A stretch of 64,000 nt of DNA from Smittia aterrima (Eukaryota > Arthropoda > Insecta > Diptera > Chironomidae): NCBI GenBank assembly GCA_033063855.1, contig CP093831.1:17856001-17920000 (forward strand). The letters run 5' to 3'. A program made the position numbers and the translations under genes. The notes under the pieces are model-generated. The model was not told the origin of the DNA, ran no database searches, and saw nothing but the letters and a program-made list of their open reading frames with translations. The number at the start of each line of letters is the position of its first letter. Position 1 is the stretch's first letter. This document shows, piece by piece, positions 45,543-58,400 of the stretch.

Positions 45543-47867
45543 ATGCTCACAGAGCAATCAAGCGGAATCAGTACAAGTGCCGTACAACAACAAAAGCAGA
45601 AGAAATCTCGACTTTGTCACTTGATCTCATTTCAAAACAATTTGGGAGCAAATGAGTACAGGAAAGATAGACGCTTAAACGGATTGCAATTGCCACTGCA
45701 CCCATTGCAGTTGGTCGGTTGGATTACGTTTGCTGTTTTCATTCTCGCCGCGTATTTTATAATCATTCCAACGTTTCCCACTCTTGTGCAACTGCCACTG
45801 TACTGCACAATAAGCGTTCTCGTAGTCATTCATGTGTGCGCTCACGTCGCAGCTCTTGTGATCGATCCAGCTGACATTGAACTGAGAAAAATCAGCACGC
45901 GAAAAGTTGTTCCCGAGTTTGACCGTTCAAAGCATCAGCACGTTATTGAGAATGGTCGATGCCACTTGTGCAATATTAAAACGAGTAGCACAAGGACGAA
46001 ACATTGTTCGGTGTGTAATAAGTGCATAGAAAAGTTTGATCATCATTGTAAATATTTAAACCAATGTGTTGGAAAGCAGAATTACGTGCCATTTCTAATG
46101 TGCGTTGTGAGTGCAGTCGCCGCTGTCCTGGTCATCTTGGCCGCAGCTCTGGCGCAAATAATACTTTTCTATGTCAACCCTGGATGGCTCAACTTGTGGG
46201 ATAAAAGTTTTGTCCTTACGAATGCACTAAACGAGACGAAAAATTCAAGCTTAGATGATGAATTAACGACGACGCTCCTCCAGCTACTCAATGACACTTT
46301 GGTTAATGAAACGTTGTCAGACAACGTGACAGACACAAACCTAAAAGAAGATAAATCAGGCAGTGAAGGCATCGGTCTTTACAATACAATTTTTCTGTCA
46401 GTTGTCTCCGTCATTGTGATTCTAGCGGCGATAACAGCTGGTCTCCTCCTTCATCTTTGTTTCTTTCATATCTACATCTCATACTTGGGACTGACCACGT
46501 ACGAGTACATACGAAACCAACGGCATGGTGTCTCCAACGTCAATGGCCCGTCCACGATTGAGAAGAACAAGAGCCTTGCCAAAGAGATTTATGCGTGCTC
46601 AAAAATAAAATCGTCTGACACTAAACATCGACCTCAGACTCTTCACTGCTGTGACACGGAGAACATCTCGAGCAGAAGTACGTCAAATTCAATAGAGACG
46701 TCTTCAGAAATATCTCATAAAGCTTTTTATCTGTGCACTGTGTTGGAAGAAACTCGAACCACGTCAAACGATTTGAGCTCCGCAAACAACACAACGGCAG
46801 ACACGACGCGAACTTTTCATTGTTGTTCCGAGTTCTCACACACAACACAATCTCACAATGGCGCGCAGAAGATTGTTCAATACACCGAACAATGCACCTT
46901 TTGTAGCTTTCGTATCAAAACTCCAAAGAAAATCGAGCACACGAATAAGCGATGTTGTGTTAAAGCTATCACAAAGCATCACCGCTGGCGGCGGAAGTGG
47001 AATTGTTGCTCGAACGTTCCTAACAGCCCGGAGGATTTACCAGGAGATACTTTAAGAAGCATCTCAGGAACAAGCGTTCCTTTCCATTCGGCGATGGCTG
47101 AAACGATGCAAGTTCGTCCGATCCCACCGCAGCCACGTTACGTACAAATCGAAGTTCCAACAAACGGTGCCAACGAAAGTAGTGAATTTTATGCGAATAG
47201 TTTTGTTGAAAACAATAGCGAACTAGTGATAACGTCCACGACGCATGGAAACTCAAATGGTTCGAATAACATTTTACAAAAGATCGAATCAACTCCCGCC
47301 GCCTGCAGTAACGCGATAACGACAATATCATCTCAAATTAATAATTCGGCCAACGTAACAAAACGAACCCGATCGAAACTGATACGTCCTTGGCCAGTGC
47401 GACTAAGGCACATGTTCCGAATGATAAATCGATATCGACGACCGCGTTGTCGTGGCGTTAACTCATTGAAACAAAATCAAATTCGTCCATTGCCTGGTTC
47501 AAATTCTCACGACAATATCAGCTCTGAGCTTTCCGAGAATGAAGCTGGTTCAGCTCCATCAGCTCCGCCACCGAGTCGTCGCAAAATAACAAGTCCGACT
47601 GATCTTCAAGACTTGGCCGACACTCTTTCCATAATTCAACCGTCTAGTGGCCTCCGAGTGCCACCCAATCATCAAATCCGTCGTCAACGAAGGAAAAATG
47701 TTTTACGCAATCGAAGTCCAACACTTTCGCCCATCCATGAATCTGGTTTATCAAATCCAACATCACCACAACTCGCATGTCGTCATTCTTGCTCCGGAAG
47801 TATCTCGTCTATCGGAAACTCATCCCTTTGCGGCAACGCCGCTTCGAATGCTAATCGAACGACATAA
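45543..47867 (+). CDS. DHHC palmitoyltransferase, ZDHHC1/ZDHHC11-like, intronless (774 aa)
   Basis: Integral membrane protein S-acyltransferase that attaches palmitate to cysteines of target proteins at ER/Golgi membranes. Membrane segments are at about 57-77 and 85-107, then the cytosolic zinc-binding DHHC cysteine-rich domain at about 138-188 (CHLCN, KHCSVCNKCIEKFDHHCKYL; catalytic DHHC at 166-169), then segments at about 183-210 and 281-312 and the TTxE motif LTTYEY. The sequence FDHHCKYLNQCVGKQNY resembles the ZDHHC1/ZDHHC11 group. The luminal loop between helices 3 and 4 is long and has several N-glycosylation sequons (NET, NSS, NDT, NVT). The C-terminal 440 residues are Ser/Thr/Asn-rich and disordered-looking, with basic blocks (KHHRWRRKWN) and PPP. 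Intronless over 2.3 kb, unlike other conserved genes here. Other frames open over it are shadows. Confidence 0.9.
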   Translation: MLTEQSSGISTSAVQQQKQKKSRLCHLISFQNNLGANEYRKDRRLNGLQLPLHPLQLVGWITFAVFILAAYFIIIPTFPTLVQLPLYCTISVLVVIHVCAHVAALVIDPADIELRKISTRKVVPEFDRSKHQHVIENGRCHLCNIKTSSTRTKHCSVCNKCIEKFDHHCKYLNQCVGKQNYVPFLMCVVSAVAAVLVILAAALAQIILFYVNPGWLNLWDKSFVLTNALNETKNSSLDDELTTTLLQLLNDTLVNETLSDNVTDTNLKEDKSGSEGIGLYNTIFLSVVSVIVILAAITAGLLLHLCFFHIYISYLGLTTYEYIRNQRHGVSNVNGPSTIEKNKSLAKEIYACSKIKSSDTKHRPQTLHCCDTENISSRSTSNSIETSSEISHKAFYLCTVLEETRTTSNDLSSANNTTADTTRTFHCCSEFSHTTQSHNGAQKIVQYTEQCTFCSFRIKTPKKIEHTNKRCCVKAITKHHRWRRKWNCCSNVPNSPEDLPGDTLRSISGTSVPFHSAMAETMQVRPIPPQPRYVQIEVPTNGANESSEFYANSFVENNSELVITSTTHGNSNGSNNILQKIESTPAACSNAITTISSQINNSANVTKRTRSKLIRPWPVRLRHMFRMINRYRRPRCRGVNSLKQNQIRPLPGSNSHDNISSELSENEAGSAPSAPPPSRRKITSPTDLQDLADTLSIIQPSSGLRVPPNHQIRRQRRKNVLRNRSPTLSPIHESGLSNPTSPQLACRHSCSGSISSIGNSSLCGNAASNANRTT

Positions 47868-49937
47868 CTTTTAAAGCCGGAATCGTTTTTTACGCTTTTA
47901 TCTCAGAATGAATATCATTAAAGCTTTTTTTTTGTGGGGGATGGAAATTGTGGAAATTTATCATAAACAGAGACGAAAGTTTTATTGCCTATGAAGAGAA
48001 GAGCACTTTGGACTCAGATCAAGCGAATAGAAAAATATTTAGCGAGCGATAAAAGAAAAAGAAGACAGGAAAATAAAACAGAACAGAGAATAAATTCAAT
48101 TTCGAGCGACAAAGCACATCGGGAATCGATTTATCAAAAGGTGTTTTTATTGTTCTTCATTCATTCATTCATTGACAACCCTCCCGCTCCAATATTAATA
48201 AAAATAGATTGCCGGCAGGTGGCAAAAGTTGATGGGAATAAAAAAGCGATGACTTGTAACAATCGAACATGATGTTATGCCGAATTAGCAACTGTTTCCA
48301 ACGCGACGAGCAACAATTTACCGCGCTTCGTCAGCTCTAGGCGTTACTTGATCAATACTCTTCATTCGCAACCAAGTTTTTCTATTGTCTTGATTCACAA
48401 TATCCTTCGTCACTCTTCCTGTTTCACTTCTTGGTTTTCATTTTGATATGGGCAGGTTCGAGAGTCACATTAATTTCTTTTAAATTACAAAAGCTCTTTT
48501 GAAAGAAATAAAGTTTTGAAAACTTTTCCTGAGAAATAATCCATTAAAGCCATGAAAAACGAGAATCAAATAGAGGAACAAGTAAATAAGCAAACCGGAA
48601 AGAGACGACGATTGAAATCTGTTGAAGAACTTTTTCGTGAAATTAATTTTTCACCACAGGCAAAACTAAGAAGAAATAAGTTCGTGTTGTGTTAAAGTCG
48701 TTAACCGCAAGCTTCGCTGAATTAAATATTCAATCGATCGTAAGCTAAAGCTCTCCTCGACCCCGTGATGAAACCCCAAACTTAGAGTAAACTACCTGCG
48801 TGTCTATGAACTATAACTGTCAAAGCTTCTAATAATAATAGTGAGAACGATGTAAACTCTGATTCCTGTTCTAATTCAACTTTGCAACAGTGATACACAA
48901 ATGTGCTTTATGTATATCATCATGTTAGATAGGCGGAAATAGTAACGACAAGATTTTCTGATTTTGCAGTAAATGAATCAAAGCTCATTATAGCAAATCA
49001 GCTCATAGATAAACAAATGATGAAAATGTTGTTGATTCATTAAGGAAAATTTATTTTTGGGAAATCGAGAAAAAAGCTGAGAGAAAGGAAAAGTTTTTAT
49101 CAAAATAATTCATTCACAAGATTAACGATTTATTAACATTTTTTTACACAAGCGGAAGAGATGAAAGAACAAAACAATGTTATACATCTTAATGCCAAAA
49201 GAATATCAAGTAAATAAATGTTCCAAATCATGAATTCTTAGCTTTGACTTAAAATTTTAATTTCAGCAGATAATCAAATTGTGCTCATGGAAAATTCCGT
49301 TGCTCGGTCTTTTTATCTTAAATTATTCTGGGGAGTATCCGAGAGTTCAAACACCAACGCAAATGACCAATAATCGCTCCGTGAATCTTTATGAGAACGC
49401 TTTCTTTATATAAGATTGTTCGGAAGATTAAATATTTGTTTCCAACGCAATGAACGAACTTTAATCAAATTATATTCTTAGCCCGCTTCGTTATCTCTAA
49501 ATTTATTTCCAAGTTTTCGTGATCAGCAAGAGTTTTTCAATTATCATCTCATCATCGCAGTTTCGGGAAGCTTATTAAGCGATTCAAAACATTTGAGAAT
49601 GTAATTAGAGGTTTATAAAATATTCAATTTGTCTACTAAACCTTTGGAGCTTCTCAACAAAGCTCAATGAGACTTACTACTGACAAATCGCCACCGGCGA
49701 AGGAAATTATCGACTACAAAACTTTTTGTCTTGACATCTGATTTGGGTTCAATAGGAAGAATACTTGATGTGTCAACTCTAAGCTGACATAGCCTCAAGT
49801 GCTCACAGAAGAGCAAAAGTTAATTAAGCAGTTAGCTCTCATTCTTCCCTCGTCATTCAATTTTCCGCTTGAGAAGCATTTTTCATTCGACATCAGAAGC
49901 GCGAGAAAACTCATTGAAACATTAAGCAGAACAATCC
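47868..49937. other. Intergenic, no supportable gene
   Basis: Likely holds the 3' UTR of the DHHC gene; AATAAA occurs near 48072. A minus-strand AATAAA near 49503-49508 could end a transcript containing the candidate exon at 49938. Open frames are short and without motifs. Confidence 0.45.
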
Positions 49938-50120
49938 TCATTGCGGAAATAATAGTTCATGAAATCGAGCAAAGCTGTGGATGGCCTTTCTGGCGGCGCT
50001 CCTAGCGACGTTGTGGAAGGCAAAGGATAGTGCCATGTGTGCTGTATTGCCACCGGTACCTTCCTCAGGAGGCCCAAGGATATGTCCGAGGTCACCTCCT
50101 GAAGATGATCGTGCAACTGT
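49938..50120 (-). CDS. Candidate terminal exon of an unidentified gene
   Basis: On the minus strand a strong 3' splice site (GGCTAACCCTGTTTTACCAG, with a CTAAC branch point) leads into 60 open codons, then TGA. The segment is visibly richer in G and C than its surroundings. Its codons follow the purine-first (RNY) pattern typical of coding DNA in this frame only. The product begins TVARSSSGGDLGHILGPPEE and continues with Gly/Thr-, Ala- and Arg-rich parts such as HNVARSAARKAIHSFARF. I do not recognise it. No donor-type site lies between the acceptor and the stop in the second half, so I read it as a last exon; upstream exons would be at higher coordinates but I could not find them. A 47-codon plus-strand frame (ATG at 49980) overlaps it and is a weaker alternative. 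Confidence 0.4.
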   Translation of the reverse strand, partial: TVARSSSGGDLGHILGPPEEGTGGNTAHMALSFAFHNVARSAARKAIHSFARFHELLFPQ

Positions 50121-53100
50121 CTGGTAAAACAGGGTTAGCCCGAGTCCTTAATACTCTCTCTCGAGCAAAGCTGTTTCCAAAAATGAAAAGTTCTACAAGA
50201 GAGAGAGAGAGAGATGCGGTGAGCTGCAATTACCGCCAAGCTCATTTACATGAATAGGAGCAGTAAACCGTCATAAGTCTTCTGGCTTGTTTTTTGAAGC
50301 CTTCGAACAGAAGCGAATTACGAAACTCCTCGGCCTTGCGTCATCATCTCTTTGGCGATGTTGATTTACAAGGAAATTTTGTCCGATGAAAAACAAATTT
50401 CGCTAATGAAATCGTCTGTTGTCAAGACGAAGGAGAAGGCGAAACTTTCGCATAAATAAAGTTTTTTGGATAAATTTATGTTCTCGAATAATTTTCATTA
50501 CAGAATTATGCTTTCGGGGAGCGTCAGGATGTTTTATCGCTTTACGGCTAAGACTCACATTACTTGCTTTTTATGGCACTGGCAAATGCTGCTTCGGGAT
50601 GGTGCATATTGCTAGATGTTCAGCATTCAAATAATTTGTTGTACAAGCATATTTTATCCTCGTAGAACATGAAAAATAACAAATTATGCAACGAACCGGA
50701 AAATTAATTCGCAGAAGGAGAACTGTTTAACATTTTTAGCTAGCGAATCGTCATCGCACCAAGTGTCATTTGAATATTTTCCCCAGACATTGACAAATTT
50801 CGTTTCGGGCCGTTTGGTGTCATCAGTTGATTTCATAGAAACATAAAATTTATTGCGTGCGACTAGCTCATCATTTGAGCTTTTAAATGATTATGTTAAG
50901 ATCTGTAGCTGGGCGAAACCTTACGGTCAATCCTTAACGGTCAATAGCTTAACGACAGGCACGCGTAATCAACTCTTTGATAATCAACATTTAACGACGC
51001 TCATCACAGGCACACCTCGATTGTTTCATCCTGAAAACTCATTAACGATTCAGCTCGCTTTGAGTTTAATTGTTCAATAAAAGATTGAATTGCGGTCAGG
51101 ATTAAGCAGGATCATGAAATTTACAAAAGAGAACACTCCCAGATGCTTCAGATTTATTCTATTTGTAATCCAATTTGTTTCCCACCACGTAATCTGAAAG
51201 ACCTAGCGCTTTTTTATTCGTGAGGCTCACACGAGTCGACGATCAATTTATGTTTAAATATTTATCCTCGTATGTTACTGTTCTTGTTTCGTATTAGAAT
51301 ACCTCGTCGGATCGATTTTAGATCGTAATTTAATTGCGAAAGTCGACGATTCCAACGACTCATTGAGAGATAAAAAAGTCATCTCATTATTTTTTCATTT
51401 CTTCGTCGATGAAGCTTCGATTATTCGGTTTTTCTTGCGCCATTCCTTACACATTCGTTGCTTCCACCTACCTCCACAAAGCACGTTTCTCCATTGAATG
51501 GCAAGCAACTTGAATTCAAAATCACGAAATTATCATCTGAATGGCTTTGAAATTAAAGCTGCCTGTAAATGGAGCCCGAGAGAGAGGAATTCGATGATGA
51601 AAGGATTCTCGCTTATCACGTTGATGGGAAAAATCATGTTGTTAACACGTCATTTTAATGTCATGAATTTCTGGCGATGATGATGTTCAACACGATGCTC
51701 ATGCTATCGTCAACTCAACTGCATAGATAGTCAAGTTGTCATCCCTTTTTATTATTTTTTGGCAAACCTCCATTGAAGAAATCTTTTTGTCTCAAGAAAA
51801 GCTTTCAAATTATTCAAAGGATCACCGAAAGATCTGGCAAGGCCAAGTTCCCTCAACAGCAGTTGAAGTGTTTTATTCTCCCAGACTCTCTTCGCTTCAA
51901 GTGCTTTAAAGTGTTTTGTACTTGAGAAATAAATTGTTTTTTTTTTATCAAAAGTGCCTCTCAGATTCCCGAGTGATTGAACTCTTTATTCTTTCGTCAC
52001 ATGAAGCTTCGAGTTCTGGGAAATAAAAGTTGATAACATTTCGGGCCAAATTCGAATCTTGTTCAACACGGTGGGATTGTCTTCATTCACCTCACATATT
52101 CATTTCTCGATTGTTTACACCAAAAAAAGAAGCGACAAAGATAAGAGACTCGTGACTGCTCCTTATCAGTTTTCAAATAAAAAGCTTTCTACACACAGCT
52201 GAGCAATTTGCTTTTTAATATTCTATCGCCACCTTTGTGCTTTATCAAACACTCTGTAGAAACCGCATTACGCAATTTCGTTTCTTTTTCCGGAAAAGTT
52301 TCTACACGATATGAGAACACTTGAGGCTTAAAGACTTAAAAGTTGTAGAATTTTCCTCAACTTCATTTTAAAGAGGAAACCGAATAATTAGTTCTGAATA
52401 TAAATTAACACCATTACAACTGTTTCAGGACAAATTTGTGCAATTATTGCTCCGCCATTCCTCGATTTAAATCAATGGAATTGTATTTAATGAAAAACTG
52501 TTGGAGCATCGTCATTGTTCGATTCGTTTTGTCCTCTCTCAGAAACAGTTATGAGCTCGAACTATTGGCTTTATCAAATATTGATTTTCGCCTCTTTTCT
52601 CGCATATGATGGCACACTTTGCTGTAGCATTCAATGACACTGAGCGAGGAAGAAAAAAAGAGAAGTTTCGTTGCGAAGGAAAGACTGAAAATAGCACCGA
52701 CTGCAATCACAGAAGATAAAAATCTGCAGTGAATCTTCTGCGCCAGATTGTCCTCTGAAATTCAATTTAAACTAAGCTCACAACCGAAACAGTAAAAGTA
52801 TTCAGGTCAACGCGGAATTAAAACTCTCCAGGGTAATTCAATTATGCAAATGTCGAGACATTAATTTCTTCGTTGGACTCCGCGTCCATCAATTTAGTTT
52901 GAAATGCTCTGAAAGCATCCCTTCACTCAGTAATCGAGCTAAGCGCTAAACCACTGTCGTTATTTCAGAATTAACGCCGCTCACATGTCGCATTCTTCTT
53001 CATTGAACGGAAAAACTTTCATGGAAACTGCAATAAATTACTAAAGCTTTGAAACTTGATAAATCGTCTGACGTTTCGACGAATGATTTCAAGAGTGAAA

Positions 53101-53593
53101 CGAGCAAAATTTTCTAATTTTCTCTTAATTGCTTTCGTTTCTGAAAAGTTGGATGGCAAACACTGAATTCAAATGGATCGTTCGAGCAATTTCCTAAAGT
53201 TATAAGCGCAAGCTTTAATGAGGATTAACGATAAGCGAGCAAATTTTTCTGCTCGGAAACAAAAAGAAAACTTTTTCCGTCCGCATCTTCACCTGAATTC
53301 TATTAAACAATAAAGCCAAGATGAAAAGTTGATGCTTTATTACCCAAAAGTGCGGTCGGGGGAATTAAACATTTAATCTTGAGTTAAGCGGGTGAGAACA
53401 GGAATTCTATGCTTGAATTTCGTATATCGAGTTACTGGACGACTGCCAGGAGCAATTTTTGTTTTAATTTTCTTTTTATGATGCAGCAACTGCCTTTGCT
53501 GCTGGTGTGATGATGATGAGCTTCATCTAAGTGATGAAAACTCTATTAAACTTTATTGTTTTCTGTTTTTCGTTGATGTAATAGATTCTAGAT
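50121..53593. other. Intergenic, no supportable gene
   Basis: Contains a short GA-dinucleotide run near 50203-50217. Open frames are short and lack motifs. If the candidate exon at 49938 is real, upstream minus-strand exons may hide here or beyond; none was evident. Confidence 0.4.
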
Positions 53594-55309
53594 ATGACGA
53601 GAGGAATTAAAGTTGTAGCAACAAACGTTGACGTCAACCAAAACTTTCCTGTGCCAGCAAGTCAACGACCGAAACTTTCGGGTTTTGAGTTTTATGAAAA
53701 AGTTCTTGGATCAGCCAAATTTGTCGTTGCTCCCATGGTTGACGCTAGTGAGTTAGCTTGGAGAATTTTATGTCGTCGTCATGGGGCGCAGCTTTGTTAC
53801 ACTCCGATGTTTCATAGCAATTGCTTCGTTAAAGACATCAAATATAGAACGGAAGCACTTCAATCATGTCCCGAAGACCGTCCTTTGATGATGCAATTCT
53901 GCGGCCACGACCCTAAAACTCTGCTCGAAGCAGCTCTTCTCGCACAAGACCATTGTGATGCTATAGACATTAATTTAGGTTGGTAAATAATTTTTTCTTT
54001 CTTCCAAAGATAAATAATTGCGCGATTATTTCGACCGTTTCTTTATTCCGACCGTTTTTCTTTACTCTTTTAAAGGTTGCCCTCAAGCTATTGCAAAACG
54101 AGGTCATTACGGAGCTTTCCTACAGGATGAGTGGGAGTTGCTGACAGAAATCGGTGAGTTTCAGCTTCAAACAATAAAGTTTAATTAAATCTTTAACAAG
54201 CCAAACTTTTATCCGCAGTCAGCACGCTCAACAAGCATGTACAGGTTCCCGTTACGTGCAAAATCAGAGTGTTCGACGATGAAGATAAAACGATAAAGTA
54301 CGCACAGATGTTGGAACGTGCCGGCGCTCAAATTCTAACTGTCCACGGGAGAAATCGCGATATGAAAGGTCCGTTGACTGGAATCGCCGATTGGAAAATC
54401 ATAAAGAAAGTTCGCGACAGTGTAAAGATTCCAGTGTTTGCCAACGGAAACATTTGTTGCATACGCGACGTCCATCGTTGCATTGAAGCGACAGGAGTTA
54501 ATGGAGTAATGTCAGCGGAAGGAAATCTTCAAAATCCGTTCATCTTTGAGGGGGCGAGTCCGACTGTCTGGGATGTTGGTAACGAATATCTTGATCTGAC
54601 TGAAAAATATCCTTGTCCGAAAAGCTATATTCGAGGTCATCTATTTAAAATCTTTCATCATTTGTGAGTTTGTTATTCAACGCTTTAACGATTCGCTTAA
54701 TAACTTTTTTTTTCTCACAGACTCTGCCTGAAATCAAATGAAAACGCTCGCAATCGATTGGCATCATCTATGACAATCGAGGCTTTTCGTGAAGTTGTCA
54801 ACTCTCTTCGTGACAAATATCGGCCTTATCATGAAGGTGAAATGACTTGGGATGGGGAGCCTACTGAAGACTTTGTTCCCGATTACAATCTTATTATTCC
54901 GCCATGGATCTGTCAGCCTTATTATCGTCCGCCGCCTGCAGAACACAAACAGATGTTGGAAGTGAAAATGAAGGCAGCCGAACAGAATAAGAAACCAAAA
55001 TATTTTGATAATGAAGGCAATGCGATCTCACGAAAGCACATGAAGAAACTTAAGAGACTAGAGAAGCGTGCAAAAATCAAGATTGAGCGACATGGAGAAA
55101 TGTGCGAGTTGATTGACTGCGATAACACGCGAGGCCTCAAGTGTGACTTTAATCTTTGTCGGATTTGCTGTCGCAAACGTTGTTATGATGACAGTTTAAA
55201 TTGTTGCGGACATAAACTATTTATAAAGGATAAACGAGAACGAGCAAAGCAGTTTGAAACGATGAAGACTAATGATGATGGAGGGCATAATGTCATGGAA
55301 GCCGAATGA
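53594..55309 (+). CDS. Dus1l: tRNA-dihydrouridine(16/17) synthase DUS1L
   Basis: FMN-dependent enzyme that reduces uridine to dihydrouridine in the D-loop (positions 16/17) of tRNAs. Four exons, 53594-53978, 54076-54153, 54219-54663, 54721-55309, in phase for 498 residues. Family marks in order: VVAPMVDASELAWR (FMN pocket), QFCGHDP, DAIDINLGCPQ with the catalytic Cys at about 130 created across the first splice junction, CKIRVF, LTVHGRNRDMKGPL, VFANGNI. The C-terminal extension has a Lys-rich stretch (KHMKKLKRLEKRAKIK) and a Cys-rich zinc-finger-like cluster (CDFNLCRICCRKRCYDD), typical of eukaryotic DUS1L. The first donor is the weak GTTGGT, chosen because it alone restores LGCP. Length is normal for the family. 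AATAAA at 55446-55451. The codon-frame match to the family is extensive, so the call is firm. Confidence 0.95.
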
Positions 55310-55445
55310 GTCCGAAGGACAAATGAATGTTAATGAACCTAAAACGCACTCTCCTTGTTCAAAAGAGAGCTGACAAAGTGATGAAATGAAAACTTAATGA
55401 AGAACATTTTAATGTGAAAGTTTTGTCACTGAGTGGTTCAAAAAG

Positions 55446-55451
55446 AATAAA
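55446..55451 (+). terminator. Polyadenylation signal of DUS1L
   Basis: AATAAA about 140 bases after the DUS1L stop codon. Confidence 0.5.
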
Positions 55452-58400
55452 ATTTTTATAAGCAAAAAATGCTCAAAACATGCTTTTTTACTCCCACAAC
55501 ATTTTTGTTTACATTTGGAATTAATGGTCTCACATTCAGCTAATGTTGCTTCGAGAACCACAAACGAAAATCGATACGTCGCTCGCATTGCACGAAGTGC
55601 GATAGTCATTGATTTATGGCTCGAGTCGAATGCAATTTTCTGCTCTTTGTTTTTGAAAAATCGCTCGCTGAGCTTTCAAAAGGAAATTCTATGCGGTACT
55701 CTACGTGTGCTTCAATAAGAATTCAAGATAATACAAAAAAGTTCGACCATCTGAGCTATTCAAATCTGATCCACATGATGACGTAACAGGTAAAATGCAT
55801 AATAAAAGAAATCCAATTTGGAGAGTTTTCTGCGAAATTTGAAATGAACTCAAAGCATTTCCGGCAGACGAAATAGCTCAGAATACGAATAGCAAAGCTG
55901 TTGAACGTGGAACACGAACCTCTCGACTGACGACGGTAAACAGAAATAGCCAGCGAAAAGGTCTTTTGATTGTTATTAATAGCGAAGCTATAAAAAGCTT
56001 TTCCACATTTAATGCAGGGATTTGACCTTTGCTGCATGTTCTTTGTTGGCATCTGTAATCGAGGATTTAACTTGGACTTCGACCGAGCTTCCACCTTCTC
56101 CCATTTGACACTTAAATAATCCAAACTTTTCATGAATTGACAAATGACGAGGATCATGGAATTCAATTTATTTCTTTGGCTCTTCTAATCCTTTTATTTC
56201 TTTTTTCTCCTCTCTTTTTAGCTTTTAGCTCGAAAAGAACGAAAAGAAAGAAAACTCAGACAGTTCGAGTTCTGAATTAATATTTAATGCCACTCTTGAC
56301 TTTGTTTGCAAATTTGAATAAAAGAACAAGTTGCATCGCATCGATGTCAGTCTAATTAGGTCGAGCTCAACTGTTTAAGAATTCTGCACGAAGAAATTTA
56401 AAATTATAAAAGTTTCTGGAAGTTTTACAAGCTACGAATGCAAAATAGTTTTGAGAGTTTCTTCTTTCGAAAAATTGAAGAAACGAAAATCAAGCATTTA
56501 ACTTTCCCAGTTGAAATATTCTTTCTTTCACCTGTAAAACTTTCCGAATCATGAAATCAAACTGTCATCTGTTTTCACCTGAAACGCCCATTAAACCTGA
56601 AATCTATTGTTTATACTTAATCGAGAGATGAACGAGTTTATCGCCAGTCAAAATCGTTACTGTTTGGAAAGAGGAATCTTGTTGAATCTCAGTCGGAAAA
56701 GATTGGATTCAATTATTGTTTGCTCCATAAGGAAGTTAAAATTGTTTTTACAGGATGATGGCTTCAACATGAAACTCAATTCCCTCGATAAAAATCAATT
56801 TTTATGTTTTGAGCTTCAGTTTTTCAACGGCTCATTGTGTCGTTATCAACAAATTTTACGATCGAGAATGAAACTTTTTATAGCGCTCATTAGAAGATTT
56901 GGCTGCCAGTCTTTGCTTCTGAGTTGTGGAAAATTGTCAATTCGCAGTCGTTCAGCAGGATGTGGAGCTAATCAGAGACACTCGTTAATGTTCTTCGTTT
57001 CGTAAGTCTCGCTCTTAATTGAGTTTATTTGATTCCGCTGATTGTGATTTGGAAAGGAAAGTTCCTTTTTCTCGTTTCGTGCTTCATATTTTAGCAGTTA
57101 AAGAGAAACGAGGACACGACACGACTGTCTCGATGAGATAAAAACTCTCAGAATCACAAATTGATTATGATTTATCATCAAGCAATCTGCAGCGTAAGAA
57201 AATATAACGAAAAGAAGAGTTTCCAACAGACACAATAAAGACGTGAATGAATTATTGGCTGGCGGCAAATGCCAGTACCACAAAGATAATCTCGTCGAGC
57301 CTGAATGAAAATATTATGAGAAGGAAAAACAGTTGCAATCAATATCCATAACTTTGTAACTTTCTGTGAAAGAAAAATTGAGATTCCCGTCTTTTTGTTA
57401 CGGCGGGAAAATTGTTTTTTTGGAAAGCTTTATCGCTTAAACTCTGGCATAGAAAAAAATTTACGATAGAAAATTTATGAGCTTTGGAATGCAAAAAGTT
57501 TGTTGTCTGTTCACTTAAAAATTTTCTAGGCACTCTATCACTTAAATAATTCTCCTTTCCTCTGAGGTTCACATCTTGACGAAATGGAACGGTCGCAAAA
57601 ATTTACTCTACAACTGAGTGCTCACAAAAACTTCTTCGTCTATTAAATCCTTTGTGATCGACTAGTTAATTTTTCAGTGTTGTCACTCAGGTGACGTTCA
57701 TCAAATTTCTATGCATGAATGAAACCGAAATTAGCATAAAAGGATATTTGAACAAATGAAGCTTTTAGCTTTGAACTCCGCCTTTCAGAATAAGTGATGT
57801 TGTTGTAATTAACTTGATGAGATTGTAGAATTTTTCATGCGTTCTTGTTATGGCGTTTTTGATTTGTTTTCTCAGCTGCGTCATATTTTTTCTCATCAAC
57901 CCGCAAACCAAAATTTATGATCCAAATTTTCCTCCAAGCTTTGCATAATTGGCCGCGTAACTTTTCTGAAAACGGAAAGCCCATCAATATTCAGAACTCT
58001 CTCCCACTCATTCTACATATATTTGTCTTGTTTTAACGATTACAATCGACAGCGCGGTTTCATCCCGGATGAAAACGAATGACCTGCTAGAAGTTATAAA
58101 ATATTTTGTTTTCAGCTAGAAATGTTTGCAAACTATTTTGCAATTGGAAATGCATTGGGAGCAATGACTCGTAGAAAGTCAAGTTTAATGCTCGTGATAA
58201 AAATGGTTAGACTCGCAATCTTGTTCATTCATAACTCGATCAAACACAAATATCGATCAAACATAGCAAACATATTTCGTCTGGTGAATCATGATGTGGA
58301 AATCAATTTTATAAAAAAAAGTAGAATATCGATTTTCGGGAAGAATGATTTTCATTGATCAAGTTTTTCACATTGATCGATGACATCAAGTTATTCTTGA

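Noticed and set aside
49980..50123. Plus-strand 47-codon frame starting MAFLAALLATLWKAK, overlapping the candidate minus-strand exon
   Set aside because: The hydrophobic start resembles a signal peptide, but the minus-strand reading explains the composition and the splice acceptor better. Kept only as an alternative.
55756..56166. 136-codon minus-strand frame
   Set aside because: No recognisable domain, Met/Asn/Lys/Phe-rich as expected from AT-rich noise, no splice or promoter support.
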